Shown in pieces: positions 52,134-63,040 of a DNA stretch of 64,000 nucleotides. The translations under genes and the position numbers were made by a program. Below the pieces are notes generated by a model that was not told where the DNA came from, ran no database searches, and saw only the letters and a list, made by a program, of their open reading frames with translations. Within the stretch, counting starts at the first letter, position 1, and every line of letters starts with the position of its first letter. The stretch is from Diploptera punctata (taxonomy: Eukaryota > Arthropoda > Insecta > Blattodea > Blaberidae): contig JASPKZ010007286.1 of assembly GCA_030220185.1 (NCBI GenBank), positions 1,577,501-1,641,500 of the forward strand. The letters run 5' to 3'.

Positions 52134-52690
52134 TGATCCCACAACAGGCCCGGAGGCCCTTGGGGTAGTAGGAGGTTAAGGCTCCCACTTTTTTCTAGAC
52201 AATCGGCACTTTATGTCAGCCGGGTTGTCAGCCCTGCGTGACGGCCGCCTTTACCCCCAGAACAAGCATCTGGTACTCCTTTCCATTAGAGGCTGAGTCG
52301 ACCCCAGGGCCATAGTGCCGCCAGAGGGTTTGGGTCAGTTTAAAAATCCTGACCCCAACAGGACTTGAACCCTCGACCCTCCGGCTTGTAGCTCAGTGCC
52401 TTAATACACTGTAGTATATTTGGGAAAGATAATATGCTACAAACCAGAAGGTCAGAGGTTTGAGTCCAGGTGGGGTGAGAATTTTTAATCTTGTCTAAAC
52501 ACTCTGGAAGGACCATGGTCCTGGAGTCGTTTTAGCCTCTAATGGAAATTAGTACCAATGCCTGTTCTGGGAATAAAGACAGCAGTCGCTCAAGGGTGAC
52601 AACCTGACTGACATCTTGTTGGATTCTTAACCTCCTACCACCCCAAGGGCCTCCTTAGGCCTGTAGTGGTATCACTTTACTTTTACCTTT
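52134..52690. repeat. two SINE A copies head to head
   Basis: 52134-52404 minus (tail CACTTTTTT; head truncated after GCTCAGTGCCTTAA). 52405-52690 plus, diverged (TTTGAGTCCAGGTGGGG). Confidence 0.75.
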
Positions 52691-52698
52691 ATATTTTC

Positions 52699-52700
<2 letters not shown>

Positions 52701-52747
<47 letters not shown>
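52701..52747. repeat. (AT)n microsatellite
   Basis: About 23 AT units between SINE A and SINE B. Confidence 0.9.
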
Positions 52748-52749
<2 letters not shown>

Positions 52750-52750
<1 letters not shown>

Positions 52751-53142
52751 CCACCGCTGTGGTCTCGAAGTAGCATGCTGCCTTGTCACACAGCGGGTCT
52801 GGGTTTGATTCCCAGTTTAAAATTTGCACCATTCACTTTTGTTTCGTTCTAGATTTTGTGATATTCTATTCTATACTAAGACAGGCTCCTGGGTGAGGTT
52901 TTTGTCGGAGTTTTTCCTCACCTGTAAGACAAATGTCAGGAAGCTTAGGACCCAACTGTTTCTGAAAATCATCTGGCCATCATCATCATCCTTATCAATA
53001 TCATCATCATCCTTCACCAGTGTGGAAAGCAATGGGAAGCTACCACACCTATAATTCCCTAGTAAAGCTGCAATGCATAGCATGAAAATGCTATGATTGC
53101 AGTGAAAGACCTGCCTTGGGCAGAATTACTATGGATGGATAT
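52750..53142 (+). repeat. SINE B with a 61-bp insert after the B-box
   Basis: CCACCGCTGTGGTCTCGAAG, GGTTTGATTCCCAG, then 61 foreign bases (about 52818-52878), then ACAGGCTCCTGGGTGAGG and the normal body. Confidence 0.75.
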
Positions 53143-53145
53143 ATA

Positions 53146-53325
53146 TATCTATCTATCTTCAGGTTTTTACAGCTGCTGCCGTCTTCCTGTGCCAAACCCC
53201 CAAATACTATGATCTTGGCATCTTCAATGCTTAGCCCTCTTGCTTGCATTACTATCTTCATGCTTTCCTTCTATGTTAACTTTGGTATCCCTCTTTTTTT
53301 CTTTCTGCTCGGTTGCCATTGATAT
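53146..53325 (-). mobile_element. LINE 3' fragment
   Basis: Minus strand: RDTKVNIEGKHEDSNASKR, HSIWGFGTGRRQQL. Decayed. Confidence 0.45.
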
Positions 53326-53436
53326 TCATCCATAGTTATTATGCCCGAAGGCAGGTTCTTCACTGCAATCATAGCATTTTTTCATGCTATTCTTGCAGCT
53401 TTACTAGGGAATTGTAGGTGCTTTCCACACCTGTGA

Positions 53437-53468
<32 letters not shown>

Positions 53469-53652
53469 AATGGTAAGGATGATAATGATGGCCATATGAT
53501 TTTGGGGACCGTTTGGGCCTTAAAGTTTTCCTTACATTTGTCTTACAGGTAAGGAAAAACCCCGATTAAAACCTCACTGCCCCGACCGGGGATCGAACCC
53601 AGGCCCGCTGCATGACAAGGCAACATGCTACCTAAAGACCACAGCAGTGGAC
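53326..53652 (-). repeat. SINE B copy, 11-bp target duplication
   Basis: GCCATTGATAT at 53315-53325 and 53653-53663; minus-strand head CCACTGCTGTGGTCTTTAGG. Confidence 0.85.
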
Positions 53653-53762
53653 GCCATTGATATAGTAGTTTATTTATCAGATTTTTTTATTTAGTATTTT
53701 TATTGCTCAAAATATGATTTATTCATAAATCAGTTGTTTCTGACATAATGACATAGGTTTAC

Positions 53763-54114
53763 CATCCATCCATAGTAATTCTGCCCGAGGGCAGGTCCTT
53801 CACAGCAATCATAGCATTTTCATGCTATGCTTGCAGCTTTACTAGGGAATTGTAGGTGTGGTAGCTTCCCGTTGCTTTCCACACCGGTGAAGGATGATGA
53901 TGATGATGAAGATGATAATTATAAGGATGAAGTTGTTGATGATGGCCATATGATTTCGGGGACCGTTTGGGCCTTAAAGTTTTCCTGACATTCGTCTTAC
54001 AGGTGAGGAAAAACCCCGATAAAAACCTCACCCAGAAAAACTGCCCTGACCGGGGATCGAACCCGGGCCCGCTGCGTGACAAGGCAGCACGCTACCTAGA
54101 GACCACAGCGGTGG
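53763..54114 (-). repeat. SINE B copy
   Basis: Head CCACCGCTGTGGTCTCTAGG on the minus strand. AGGTTTATCAT at 54116 and the near copy AGGTTTACCAT at 53756 suggest the target duplication. Confidence 0.8.
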
Positions 54115-54359
54115 ACAGGTTTATCATATGTCTATTAAATTACCATTACTGGGATCCAACACAGGTTGTCAAAGTAAATTACTTTTTGTGTATTTTTAAG
54201 CAAATTTAAATAATTATAATTAACTATATTTTCCATTTGTATGAATTATGGAATTATCCCAAGTTTGAGTGTTGACTGTACCACATAAATTTGTATTTGA
54301 AAATAAGGCATGGAAATAAAAAGCATTACTATGAGTAATTTTTAAAAAATGTAAAATAT

Positions 54360-54660
54360 TTTCAGAGTTATTATGTCTAGAAAATTGGGATGGGGTGGTC
54401 ATGTAGCTCAAATGAATGACAGAAGAAATTCTTAAGAAATGTTTCTGAGAAACTTTGGGGGAAGGGTCATTAGGAAGACCTAGGCATAATTGGGAGGATA
54501 ATATTTGGATGAATTTCAGAAAAGTGCTTATTGGAGATATGAACTAGATTCAGTTGCTGAGGATAGGGAATAGCAGAGGACTTTAAAGTACGGTAACTGT
54601 TGCATTAAATCTATGGGTTCCATAAGCCATATAGTTAATGAATATAGGCTCTGGAACAGG
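54360..54660 (+). mobile_element. LINE C-terminal fragment, 'ENNINYDL'-related
   Basis: VIMSRKLGWGGHVAQMNDRR, then broken GRVIRKT, YWRYELDSVAEDRE, NCCIKSMGSISH. The order matches the 'W-GHVARM ... DYTG-DW--LAQDRD' tail. Confidence 0.6.
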
Positions 54661-54754
54661 ATTTATTTACTGTTATAACAACTGAGTAGCCAACTCAACT
54701 CATATTTGAGAACTATAGGAATGGATATTTAAATTAATATTGGGAACTAAACAT

Positions 54755-54870
54755 TATGAGGTTATATCATTAATAGTGAGTGGAGAACATATGAAGCCAT
54801 GACTCAAGAGGGACATGACATTGTCTGAAACCGTCGGTATCAAAGAAATTTGGAAATATATGAGGTCTTC
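54755..54870 (+). mobile_element. PLE end, split from 56032-56082 by later insertions
   Basis: GTTATATCATTAATAGTGAG and GTCTGAAACCGTCGGTATCA match 14130-14215; hammerhead degenerate (CUCAAGA). Continues at 56032 with ATGAGGTGAGTCGATAAAAA. ATATATGAGGT on both sides marks the insertion. Confidence 0.6.
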
Positions 54871-55409
54871 TCTTCTTCTTCTTCTTCTTCTTAAACATAA
54901 TTTGTAGGATTTTCATCCTGTTTATTTCCAAAATCACCTCGGAGGAAGACGTATTGGATGTGCATTCACTGTCTATTCATCTCTTGGCTGGTCTTCCTCT
55001 TGTTCTTCTCCCGTCCATTGGTCTCTCTTCTTTAGCTCTTTTTACAAGCCGGTTTTCTTCCATTCTTTCTATATGACCCTTCCAATATTTTCGTCTATCT
55101 ATAATAAATTTGGTTATGTCTTGAATATGGCATTTGTCCCTAATTTCTGTGTTGTGTATTTTATCAAATAATATTTTCCCCTGAATAGTTCTTAAGATTT
55201 TCATTTCACATGTGCTTATTATTTGTTTAGTTTTTGTTGTATCAGCCCTAGTTTCTGCTCCATATATGACAACTGGTCGAACTATCATTTTGAATATGTG
55301 AGTTTTGCTTTCTATTGACATATGTCTGTTGCGCCAAATTAAATCTTTCATACACCCTGATATTTGTGCTGCTTTATCAGCTTGTTTCTTTACTTCTTTT
55401 ATTAAATTT
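54871..55409 (-). mobile_element. LINE C-terminal fragment with (GAA)n tail
   Basis: Minus strand: MKDLIWRNRHMSIESKTHIF, MIVRPVVIYGAETRADTTKT, YWKGHIERMEENRLVKRAKE, RRTRGRPAKR stop, tail at 54866-54893. Confidence 0.75.
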
Positions 55410-55412
55410 TTA

Positions 55413-55979
55413 GGGTCGTATGCAAATACATTAGTCTCTACTCAAATTACTTCCAATCACTGGTGAGCTGAGATCGAATTAACGGCCACCTTAACCGGTC
55501 ATGCATGAATGTTGACGTTTTCGTAATATTGGCAACAAATTACCCAGAATTCTCAGCGATAAAACCACTTCTGTTATTTTCGTCTGCTATAGAGGAATGC
55601 ATTTATGCTTGCATCCCGCAAATAATACCGTATACAAACACGTCTGTGACGCGCAATATTACGCCGATTCTTCTGTTCTTCCAGTTGAATTCTTTGGTAA
55701 ACTCTATCAAATTCCTCTTCACTGTGTATACCGAAAACATGATCGAAGTCTTCAAGGTCCGACATCTTGGATAAGTTTCAAACTACATCGGTTACCATCG
55801 GTTCCCTTCGGGATTTTCACATAAGTTTATATCTTGAGCTACGATCTTAAGGTACCTTGTCAGGTAGCTTTACAATTATTATCGCATGAATAGATTTCTG
55901 AGTAAGAAAAATGTGTTTGAATAAAACTTTATCAGCAGAGAACGCCTTTTACTGTCTAATGCGTTCAAACATTCGACCC
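55413..55979 (-). mobile_element. GGGTCG-ended element, TTA target duplication, copy 1
   Basis: GGGTCGTATGCAAATACATT and inverse AATGCGTTCAAACATTCGACCC; TTA at 55410-55412 and 55980-55982. Minus ORF 55574-55765: MSDLEDFDHVFGIHSEEEFD, RVYQRIQLEEQKNRRN. 3-bp TTA/TAA duplication fits PIF/Harbinger; the ORF would then be an N-terminal remnant (inference). Confidence 0.6.
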
Positions 55980-56082
55980 TTAGTGTTTGTTATTAATACA
56001 CCTAAATAATTAAATTCTGTCAGAATTTAATATATGAGGTGAGTCGATAAAAATATGTTCTCCACTCACTATTAATTATAGG

Positions 56083-57245
56083 AATGAATGTTTGGAAAAT
56101 TAAGACAGAACACATAAGGAAATGGAGGTACATAGTTTGGGAGATCAACCCTAAAAACAGCTGTAGCAACTATGATGATGATGATGATGATCTGAACTGA
56201 TAAGTGAAAATTGAGAATAAGATTGAGGGATTCCATCACTAACTATACGACATGCAGTCTGCGAAAACAAATTGAAACCAGAATCATATTTTAAAGTAAT
56301 TACACACTATGAAAACATGTTGTTGTTTTCAAATGCTGGGCCTTGGCAACGAAGCCATTAGCGTTCTTGCTCTCCAATATTTCTCTATGGTGGATCCAAC
56401 AGTTAATACTTCACAGGTTTGTAGATGTTCTTCGTTCATTTCTTCATCTTTGTTGCTTAGAAGACAATTTGGATTCCTGTAGATTCCTATTTTATATAAA
56501 TGTTTGGCCAAATAGTCATGTTCTGTAAGCAGTCTAAATTTTGCTACTGAAGTTTTACGTGGAATTTCTGGAATAATATCTGACTTCTTTACTAAAATAT
56601 TCCATTTTTTGTCTTTGGCTTTATTACATAGGTCTTGATTTTATATTTGTTTTTAATTATTCTTTTTATGGATGCGAAAGGTAAGTTTTTAGAAGTATTC
56701 TGAATTAAATTGGAGTCTTTTTTGGCAAGAAAATCAGCAGTGTCATTTCCAGCAATTCCACAATATGCAGGTATCCATTGCAATTGAATTCTTTTCTGTA
56801 GTTTTTGGAGTTGTGGAATCATTTTGTAGCATTATTTAATTTGTATTGACTTCATTTTGTGTGAATTTATTGCATATATTGCTGCCTTAAAATCAGAGAG
56901 TATGACAGCATTTTGAAATTTATTTATTCTGTATAGTAATTGTTGGAGTGAAATATGAATAGCCATTACTTCCGCATCAAAATTTGTTGTGTGGTATCCT
57001 GCTGGTAGATAAAATGAAAATAATGCACATGTAATTGCTGATCCTGAGTTGTTATCAATAGTAGATCCATCTGTGTAGACATGTAACCATTCTTCTGGTG
57101 GATATCTCTTATTCACAACTTCTAATGCTAGAGCTTTTAGTACAAGTGTGGGAGTTTCAGATTTTGTAACTGGTTCTTCTAGATTTAGCTGAATGTTAAT
57201 TGGTGCAAAAGTAAGAGGGTTTTCTCTGATACTATGAAAACATCA
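56083..57245 (-). mobile_element. LINE RNase H region, decayed
   Basis: Minus strand: WLHVYTDGSTIDNNSGSAIT (first catalytic Asp), FDAEVMAIHISLQQLL (Glu), AVILSDFKAAIYAINSH (Asp), LQWIPAYCGIAGNDTADFLA (last Asp), then AKHLYKIGIYRNPNC and EEMNEEHLQTCEV. All four RNase H acidic residues are visible but frames are broken. Confidence 0.75.
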
Positions 57246-58055
57246 TAAAAATCTAATGGACTTTTTTTTTCAGTTTCCATTGATACTATATATTTGGGAA
57301 TATACCTAATAATTTCTATAGTTAAATATATTTACATATTTAGCATTGATATTTCATTATTTCAGTTATTGAATAGTTGCCCCAAAAAGTGATCTAACCC
57401 ACAAAAATTTGAAATTTGAGCTTTTGGTGGATTAGATAGGAGCTTCCATGCACCTCTTTCATTCTATCTGGAGAATATAATGGCATGGTGCATGCAAAAT
57501 TATCCATACTCTCTTCCAGACCTGTTTTTTTAATTTTTAAAAGTTGATTTTCAAGCGAATAGTGATTATATATAACAAAATAGCGGAAGCAGTTGTTAAT
57601 CAAGTCATTAATAGCAGTGCAAAAAAACAATTATTGCACATGTGCAAATTCATTCCGCCACTGTTCCGTGAATTCTAATCAGAATCTTAGAGAAATTGAG
57701 TGAAAATAAGAAAGATGCAAAGAATGTAACGAAATAACATTAAATGGAAAATAAATTCTGAAAACTAATAAAGTCAGAAATTTTACTAACTAAATCAGTG
57801 TCCAATATGTATTTTCTTTTTCTTATTATGGCATTTTTAGTTAAATATGTGTTAGATCATTTTTACACTCTATGAAGATAGGTCACTTTTGCACTCAATT
57901 CTGTATTAAATTGTTAATATTTAATCATTAGCATGTTATTTTGCATTCAAATTGGCTGTATATGATTCCAATAGGATGAGAAATTAAAAAGTATATGATA
58001 TAATAAAGGTAATAGCCTCAAAATGAACATTATACATCTACTAACTACTTATTTT
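57246..58055. other. AT-rich intron sequence, nothing recognised
   Basis: Only broken minus-strand LINE-like frames near 57394-57630. No firm feature. Confidence 0.3.
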
Positions 58056-58210
58056 AGGAATTCTCACTATGAGGTATATTCTACCTTAATTAATTATACA
58101 TCTAGGCAAAAATTTTTCTCTTCAAATTTAATTTATCTTTCATTGAGAAATGTTAAATCAATAATAAAAAACATCATTAGAAGCCTTACTAGCTTTATAA
58201 AGTAATGTTA

Positions 58211-58432
58211 AATTCCCAATAAATGTCTTCTTAACTAAGAAGCCGCCATTTGCAAAGATAGAAGCAATGGTTTCAAAAGCATTTGGCGATAGGGAATTAC
58301 AACGTATATAAGAGAAAAATTTGCATCTAGATCGTAACGCCTCGGTAGCTCAGTTGGTAGAGCACTTGGCCTGGAAAGCCAAGGGTCCCAGGTTCGAGTC
58401 CCGGTCTAGGCGAAAATTTTTCTCTTCAAATT
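58211..58432 (+). repeat. tRNA-like element copy 4, best cloverleaf
   Basis: GAGAAAAATTTGCATCTAGA, then core 58342-58412: GCCTCGG/TCTAGGC acceptor, D-arm AGCTC-AGTTGGTA-GAGC, anticodon arm TTGGC-CTGGAAA-GCCAA with U33 and anticodon GGA, T-arm CCAGG-TTCGAGT-CCCGG (one mismatch), then GAAAATTTTTCTCTTC. A class I body with a Ser anticodon is odd; true tRNA-Ser has a long variable arm. About 130 bp before exon 8. Confidence 0.65.
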
Positions 58433-58562
58433 TAATTATACATTTTTTTCGTTTTCCCAACAATTGGTAGTTTGTGGGTTAGATCTTTTATTGGGGCAAC
58501 TATTCAATTGCATTTTATATTACAGAAACTAATGTTACAAATTAAAAATATGTTATTTGCAG

Positions 58563-58821
58563 AACCAATTTGTATACACCTCGAGTTGTGGATGAGAAGA
58601 AATTGAAACCATCGAAACCAGAAGATATTCTAAGACAACAGCTACCTTCTAGCACTGAAATAGATAACAATAAAGAAAACAAAACACCAACATCAGACCA
58701 GGAGAAAGAGATTCCAACTCAAACATCAACTAAAGACGATAACAAAGATGAATCAGAACAGATTATACCGTGGAGAGCACAGTTAAGGAAAACGAATAGT
58801 AAATTAAGTCTCCTTGAATAA
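58563..58821 (+). CDS. espin/forked-like gene, terminal exon 8
   Basis: Acceptor TTATTTGCAG (ends 58562), phase 2 entry giving KTNLYTPRVVDEKKLKPSKP. An acidic/Thr-rich linker follows, then SEQIIPWRAQLRKTNSKLSL and the TAA stop at 58819-58821. The C-terminal 'PW-AQLRK' box is a third, degenerate WKRQ-like motif, matching the end of espins. The 3' UTR follows; a possible poly(A) signal AATAAA is at 59137-59142, before LINE debris begins near 59290. All eight exon junctions agree in phase and the total (1685 bp) ends exactly on this stop, which supports a live gene. Confidence 0.85.
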
Positions 58822-59289
58822 TTAATTAATTGGATAAAGAATCCCAGATGTTAAGTTTGTACTACTATAAAATTTTAAAGGTGTTCAAATACTTTTTTAT
58901 AATAATCATTCATCGATGTTGGTGTAACACTATTCTATAATTTAGAAACCTACATATAGTGATTGTGATATGTTAGAAACATGTTGTAAGACAACAAAAG
59001 GTACCGGTATTAATAGTTCCAAAACTATGGTAGATACCATTTATTTTATAATGACAACACTGATTAAGTCAATCTTCATTTTATGGCAAGAAAGAGTAAA
59101 ATCTAATTTTATGCATTCAATTAACTGAAGGAAGTAAATAAATCAGTAATTTAAATAATATTACATGTGCTAATAGAATTAAATTCATTAGCATAATTCT
59201 ATAATCTGTATAGAAATTATGAGATAAGCTATACATAATTTATAAGATAATATTTATATTGTAAAATGTTTTTAAATAATTTATGAAAA
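58822..59289 (+). other. probable 3' UTR and flank of the espin-like gene
   Basis: AT-rich, no ORF and no repeat that I recognise. AATAAA at 59137-59142 is the first good poly(A) signal after the stop; the true cleavage site cannot be fixed from sequence alone. Confidence 0.45.
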
Positions 59290-59810
59290 ATGTATTAAAG
59301 TAAACAGACTGAGAAGGGGGACACATGCAGAGGATGACAAAAAAATGAAGTACTTAGAAGAACTATATGATGATATCTTGAAGGAACTACGTTTAGAACA
59401 GGTCATTGAATTCATACATAGATACCAGAACAACTGGATGAATCATTTGCGACAAATGGGTTCAGATAGAGTTCCCAGGGCCATGCTTCGTTATTGTCCA
59501 ACAGGGAAGAGACCTTTTGGCCGTCAAAGGAAACGCTGGATACAAAATTCTTCAGTGAGATCATAACAGGCCATAGGCCTAAGACTTGGTTGGATGAAAA
59601 AGAAGAAGAAGAATTATAGATGGTAAGCCAGAAGGAGGATGGACAGCAGGAAGGCTGAATTTGAGATGGATGGATGGAGTATTACTGGATATCAAATCTT
59701 TAAAATTCAAGAATTGATGGACGGTTGCCAGAGAAAGAGAAGTGTGGAGAAAAATTCTGAAGGAAGTCTTGACCTACCCAGGGTTGTTGTGCTACTGCTG
59801 CTGATGATTT
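59290..59810 (+). mobile_element. two LINE 3' fragments
   Basis: 59345-59566: EFIHRYQNNWMNHLRQMGSD, RVPRAMLRYCPTGKRPFGRQ, RKRW, then GGCCTAAGACTTGG and GAA repeats. 59600-59810: DGKPEGGWTAGRLNLRWMDG, a second LINE tail. Confidence 0.7.
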
Positions 59811-59960
59811 TATGAAAAAAAGTATAGAACTGTCTTTAACAGTCTGTGAAGGCCTGAATGGAAGGGAAGAACGAAAGAATCTACATATTCTTTAGCAAAC
59901 TACACAGGAAGAAAGAAAAGTAGTGAACTTTGTACATAGGAATATTCTTGTTACTAAATT

Positions 59961-60756
59961 TAAAGGGATTGAATAGGCCTCATGGCTAGTCTGGATTAAA
60001 TCCATGCTATCCAGTTCAGTTGCTGCCAGAGCTATCTGGCTCACTTATGAAAATAAGGGTCGTATCTATGAACGCATTAGACCGTAAAAGTCGTTCTCAG
60101 CTTGTACTCTGCTGAGAAAGTTGCATCCAAAGACTTTTTGCATACTCAAAAATCTGTTCATGCAATAATAATTGTCGAAATTCCTAAGCTACCTGTCGAG
60201 GTTACTGTGCAGAGAACGAATCATGAGCAACCCAATGGGAAGCGATGGTAACCGATGTACTTTGAAACCTTGGTGCATACCTTGCTGCTTTATCCAAGAT
60301 GTCGGACCTTGAAGACTTCGATCATGTTTTCGGTATATGCGGAGAAGAGGAATTTGATAGAGTCTACCAAAGAATTCAACTGGAAGAACAGGAAAATCAG
60401 CATAATATCGCACAATGCAGACGTCATCATATACGGTTTTATTTGCAGGACGCAAGCGTAAATGTGTTCCTCTAGCAGACGAAAATAACGGAAGTGGTTT
60501 TATCGCTGATAATTCTGGGTAATTTCTTGCCAATATTACAAAAAAAACTACTTTCATGCATGACCAGTGAGCGACTCACTAATTCAAACTTTGCATGTTC
60601 TCACGGAAAACTCAGCTCACCAGAGACTAATGTATTTGCATGCGGCCCTTAAAGGGACTGAACAGGCCTCATGGCTAGTGTGGATTAAATCCATGCTATC
60701 CAGTTCAGAGTTAGATGTCTTGCTGCCTGAGCTATCTGGCTCACTTATGAAAATAA
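59961..60756 (+). repeat. ~100-bp direct repeats flanking the GGGTCG element
   Basis: 59961-60056 and 60650-60756 share TAAAGGGA(T/C)TGAA(T/C)AGG, CCTCATGGCTAGT, GATTAAATCCATGCTATCCA, GAGCTATCTGGCTCACTTAT. The second has about 11 extra bases. Confidence 0.7.
60057..60648 (+). mobile_element. GGGTCG-ended element, copy 2
   Basis: GGGTCGTATCTATGAACGCA and inverse ...CATGCGGCCC. Plus strand 60301 on: MSDLEDFDHVFGICGEEEFD, RVYQRIQLEEQENQ, matching copy 1 in inverse orientation. Confidence 0.6.
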
Positions 60757-61085
60757 TGCTTCTCGTGTGAAGAAATGTTTGATTATTATCCTTCAATAAA
60801 TATATTTTTATTTAAAAAATATTATAAACTTTGATGATCCTCGTAAGTTATGCTTAGGACTTTACTTAATTTGAAAGACAATATCACACTAAACATCTGG
60901 GTTTTAAAAATAGTAAAATATATTCACAGTATTTTTATATTGTAATATTTTGTATGAATGTGATGTTAATGATGACTGAATTGGATGATATTAAATTATG
61001 TATAACTGTAGGCTTTCACGGCCGGCGTCTTGATCCCTATTAGGTTCGTCTTCCGGGCATATAGGCCGTGGTCCAGTCGTTCTTC

Positions 61086-61134
61086 TACTCGGCATTTCGT
61101 CTACTGCTGCGGTAGACATCTTCAGGAGATACTG
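61086..61134 (-). ncRNA. hammerhead motif, left arm, cleavage site mutated
   Basis: CUGAAGA (61119-61125), stem II GUCUAC/GUAGAC, GAAA (61095-61098), then UGCC where the right arm has CGUC. Both changes are C-to-T/T-to-C transitions and remove stem III and the UH site. Confidence 0.6.
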
Positions 61135-61756
61135 CGTGCTCTCTGTGAACTCCTCAACAGTCGGCTGCAGACTGGCTGGTCGTTGGAAACTCCCTCCCTA
61201 TTTATAGGCACGCCCCTGGTGGAGAGGCGGTTTTCTGCGCGGTCCGTGTTGCGTGCTGTTTTGTCCAGGCTGTCGCTAGCAGAAGTCATAGGCTTCGTTG
61301 TCGTATTGTGCAGTGCCGGGATCCAGATTTTGTTTATCTTCATGGTTTCTTCTTTTTTGTTAAGGAATTTTTGTGGTTATATATTTCAATGGCTTCTCTG
61401 TACAGTCTGGTGTAATAATGTGATGTTTGGGACAATACCTGTGTTTCTTCGAATCTTATTATATGTTCTTGGTTGTTCATCCAGTGTTCCGCTACGGCTG
61501 ATTTTTCCTTTTGTTTTAGTCTGCAATGCCTCTTGTGTTCTTGCAATCTTGTGGTAACCATTCTTTTTGTTGTGCCGATATAAACCTGTCCACAACTGCA
61601 AGGGATGCGATATATACCGGCAGTACTTAACGGATCTCTTGTATCTTTGGCTGGGTGCAGTATATTGCTGATTTTTTGTGTTGGCTTGTAGGTTGTAGAT
61701 ATGTTATATTTATTTAATATTCCGAAAACGGGAACAAGGAGGAGGCTAAGGGTAAG

Positions 61757-62323
61757 GTGTACCTACCATATATCAAGACAATAACGGAGAGAATTGGTCG
61801 AATATTAAATAAATATAACATATCTACAACCTACAAGCCAACACAAAAAATCAGCAATATACTGCGCCCAGCCAAAGATACAAGAGATCCGTTAAGTACT
61901 GCCGGTATATATCGCATCCCTTGCAGTTGTGGACAGGTTTATATCGGCACAACAAAAAGAATGGTTACCACAAGATTGCAAGAACACAAGAGGCATTGCA
62001 GACTAAAACAAAAGGAAAAATCAGCCGTAGCGGAACACTGGATGAACAACCAAGAACATATAATAAGATTCGAAGAAACACAGGTATTGTCCCAAACATC
62101 ACATTATTACACCAGACTGTACAGAGAAGCCATTGAAATATATAAACACAAAAATTCCTTTAACAAAAAAGAAGAAAACCATGAAGATAAACAAAATCTG
62201 GATCCCGGCACTGCACAATACGACAACGAAGCCTATGGACTTCTGCTAGCGACAGCCTGGACAAAACAGCACGCAACACGGACCGCGCAGAAAACCGCCT
62301 CTCCACCAGGGGCGTGCCTATAA
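61757..62323 (+). CDS. PLE GIY-YIG endonuclease, open frame
   Basis: YLPYIKTITERIGRILNKYN, STAGIYRIPCSCGQVYIGTT (GIY, YIG), KRMVTTRLQEHKRHCRLKQK, KSAVAEHWMNNQEHIIRFEE, YYTRLYREAIEIYKH, stop at 62321. No disruption within about 185 codons, so the copy is recent, but there is no reverse transcriptase with it. The left arm (61122-61557, minus) encodes the same domain; a frame difference near 61350 truncates it. Confidence 0.75.
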   Translation: MYLPYIKTITERIGRILNKYNISTTYKPTQKISNILRPAKDTRDPLSTAGIYRIPCSCGQVYIGTTKRMVTTRLQEHKRHCRLKQKEKSAVAEHWMNNQEHIIRFEETQVLSQTSHYYTRLYREAIEIYKHKNSFNKKEENHEDKQNLDPGTAQYDNEAYGLLLATAWTKQHATRTAQKTASPPGACL

Positions 62324-62387
62324 ATAGGGAGGGAGTTTCCAACGACCAGCCAGTCTGCAGCCGACTTTGAGGAGTTCACAGAGAGCA

Positions 62388-62440
62388 CGCAGTATCTCCT
62401 GAAGATGTCTACCGCAGCAGTAGACGAAACGTCGAGTAGA
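62388..62440 (+). ncRNA. hammerhead ribozyme motif, right arm, intact
   Basis: CUGAAGA (62399-62405), stem II GUCUAC-CGCAGCA-GUAGAC, GAAA (62426-62429), stem III ACGU, C, stem I CUC/GAG. Confidence 0.7.
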
Positions 62441-62494
62441 AGAACGACTGGACCACGGCCTATATGCCCGGAAGACGAACCTAATAGGGATATT

Positions 62495-62810
62495 AAATTA
62501 TGTTGTATGTATGAATGCTTGTGCATATTAAAACTCATTACATTATTAAGAGGACATAAATGTGGTGCATAAATATATCAACGCTAAATGTAAATGGGAT
62601 CGCTACTCATGAATATTTTTAACTTAAATATGATAATTATTCACATCATGGTAGTACTTTGAGTATTGTCGTAGTGAAATAAAATAATTTTGAACAAATG
62701 TGACCTTGGTTTGTCATTCTGCATGCAGCTGTGTTCATCTTGTTGCAAAAAAACTGCTGAGGAAACTTAAGTAATTGTTAATATTTAATTTACTGTAAAA
62801 TAATAAAGTA
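62495..62810. other. 3' flank, nothing recognised
   Basis: No feature supported. Confidence 0.35.
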
Positions 62811-62814
62811 GAGT

Positions 62815-63040
62815 AATAGTTAAGAATTAAATGAATCGTGATTTCTTCTTACCTCATACTTCTATACTTTTTTTAACACAGCACTGCAGTATCAGCGACC
62901 ATCGTCACCATCCTCAGCTGTTTTCATGACTGTCAATTTTTTCTTTTGCTGGTAATTATTAAAAAAACATAGAAGTATGAGGTAAGAAGAAATCATGATT
63001 CATTTAATTCTTATGAATTAAACCTCATAATGTTAAAAAT
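62815..63040. mobile_element. PLE-type palindrome
   Basis: GATTTCTTCTTACCTCATAC left, GTATGAGGTAAGAAGAAATC right; hammerhead-like CUGAGGA with GGUGAC/GUCGC and GAUA. Related to 13425-13560. Confidence 0.6.

Larger units (their letters stand above)
61005..62490. mobile_element. PLE inverted dimer, arms ~715 bp
   Basis: Left 61022-61735, right 61776-62487, nearly identical inverses. Each arm has hammerhead, 3' UTR and GIY-YIG reading toward the outer end on its own strand. Terminal CTTTCACGGCCGG at 61013. Confidence 0.85.
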
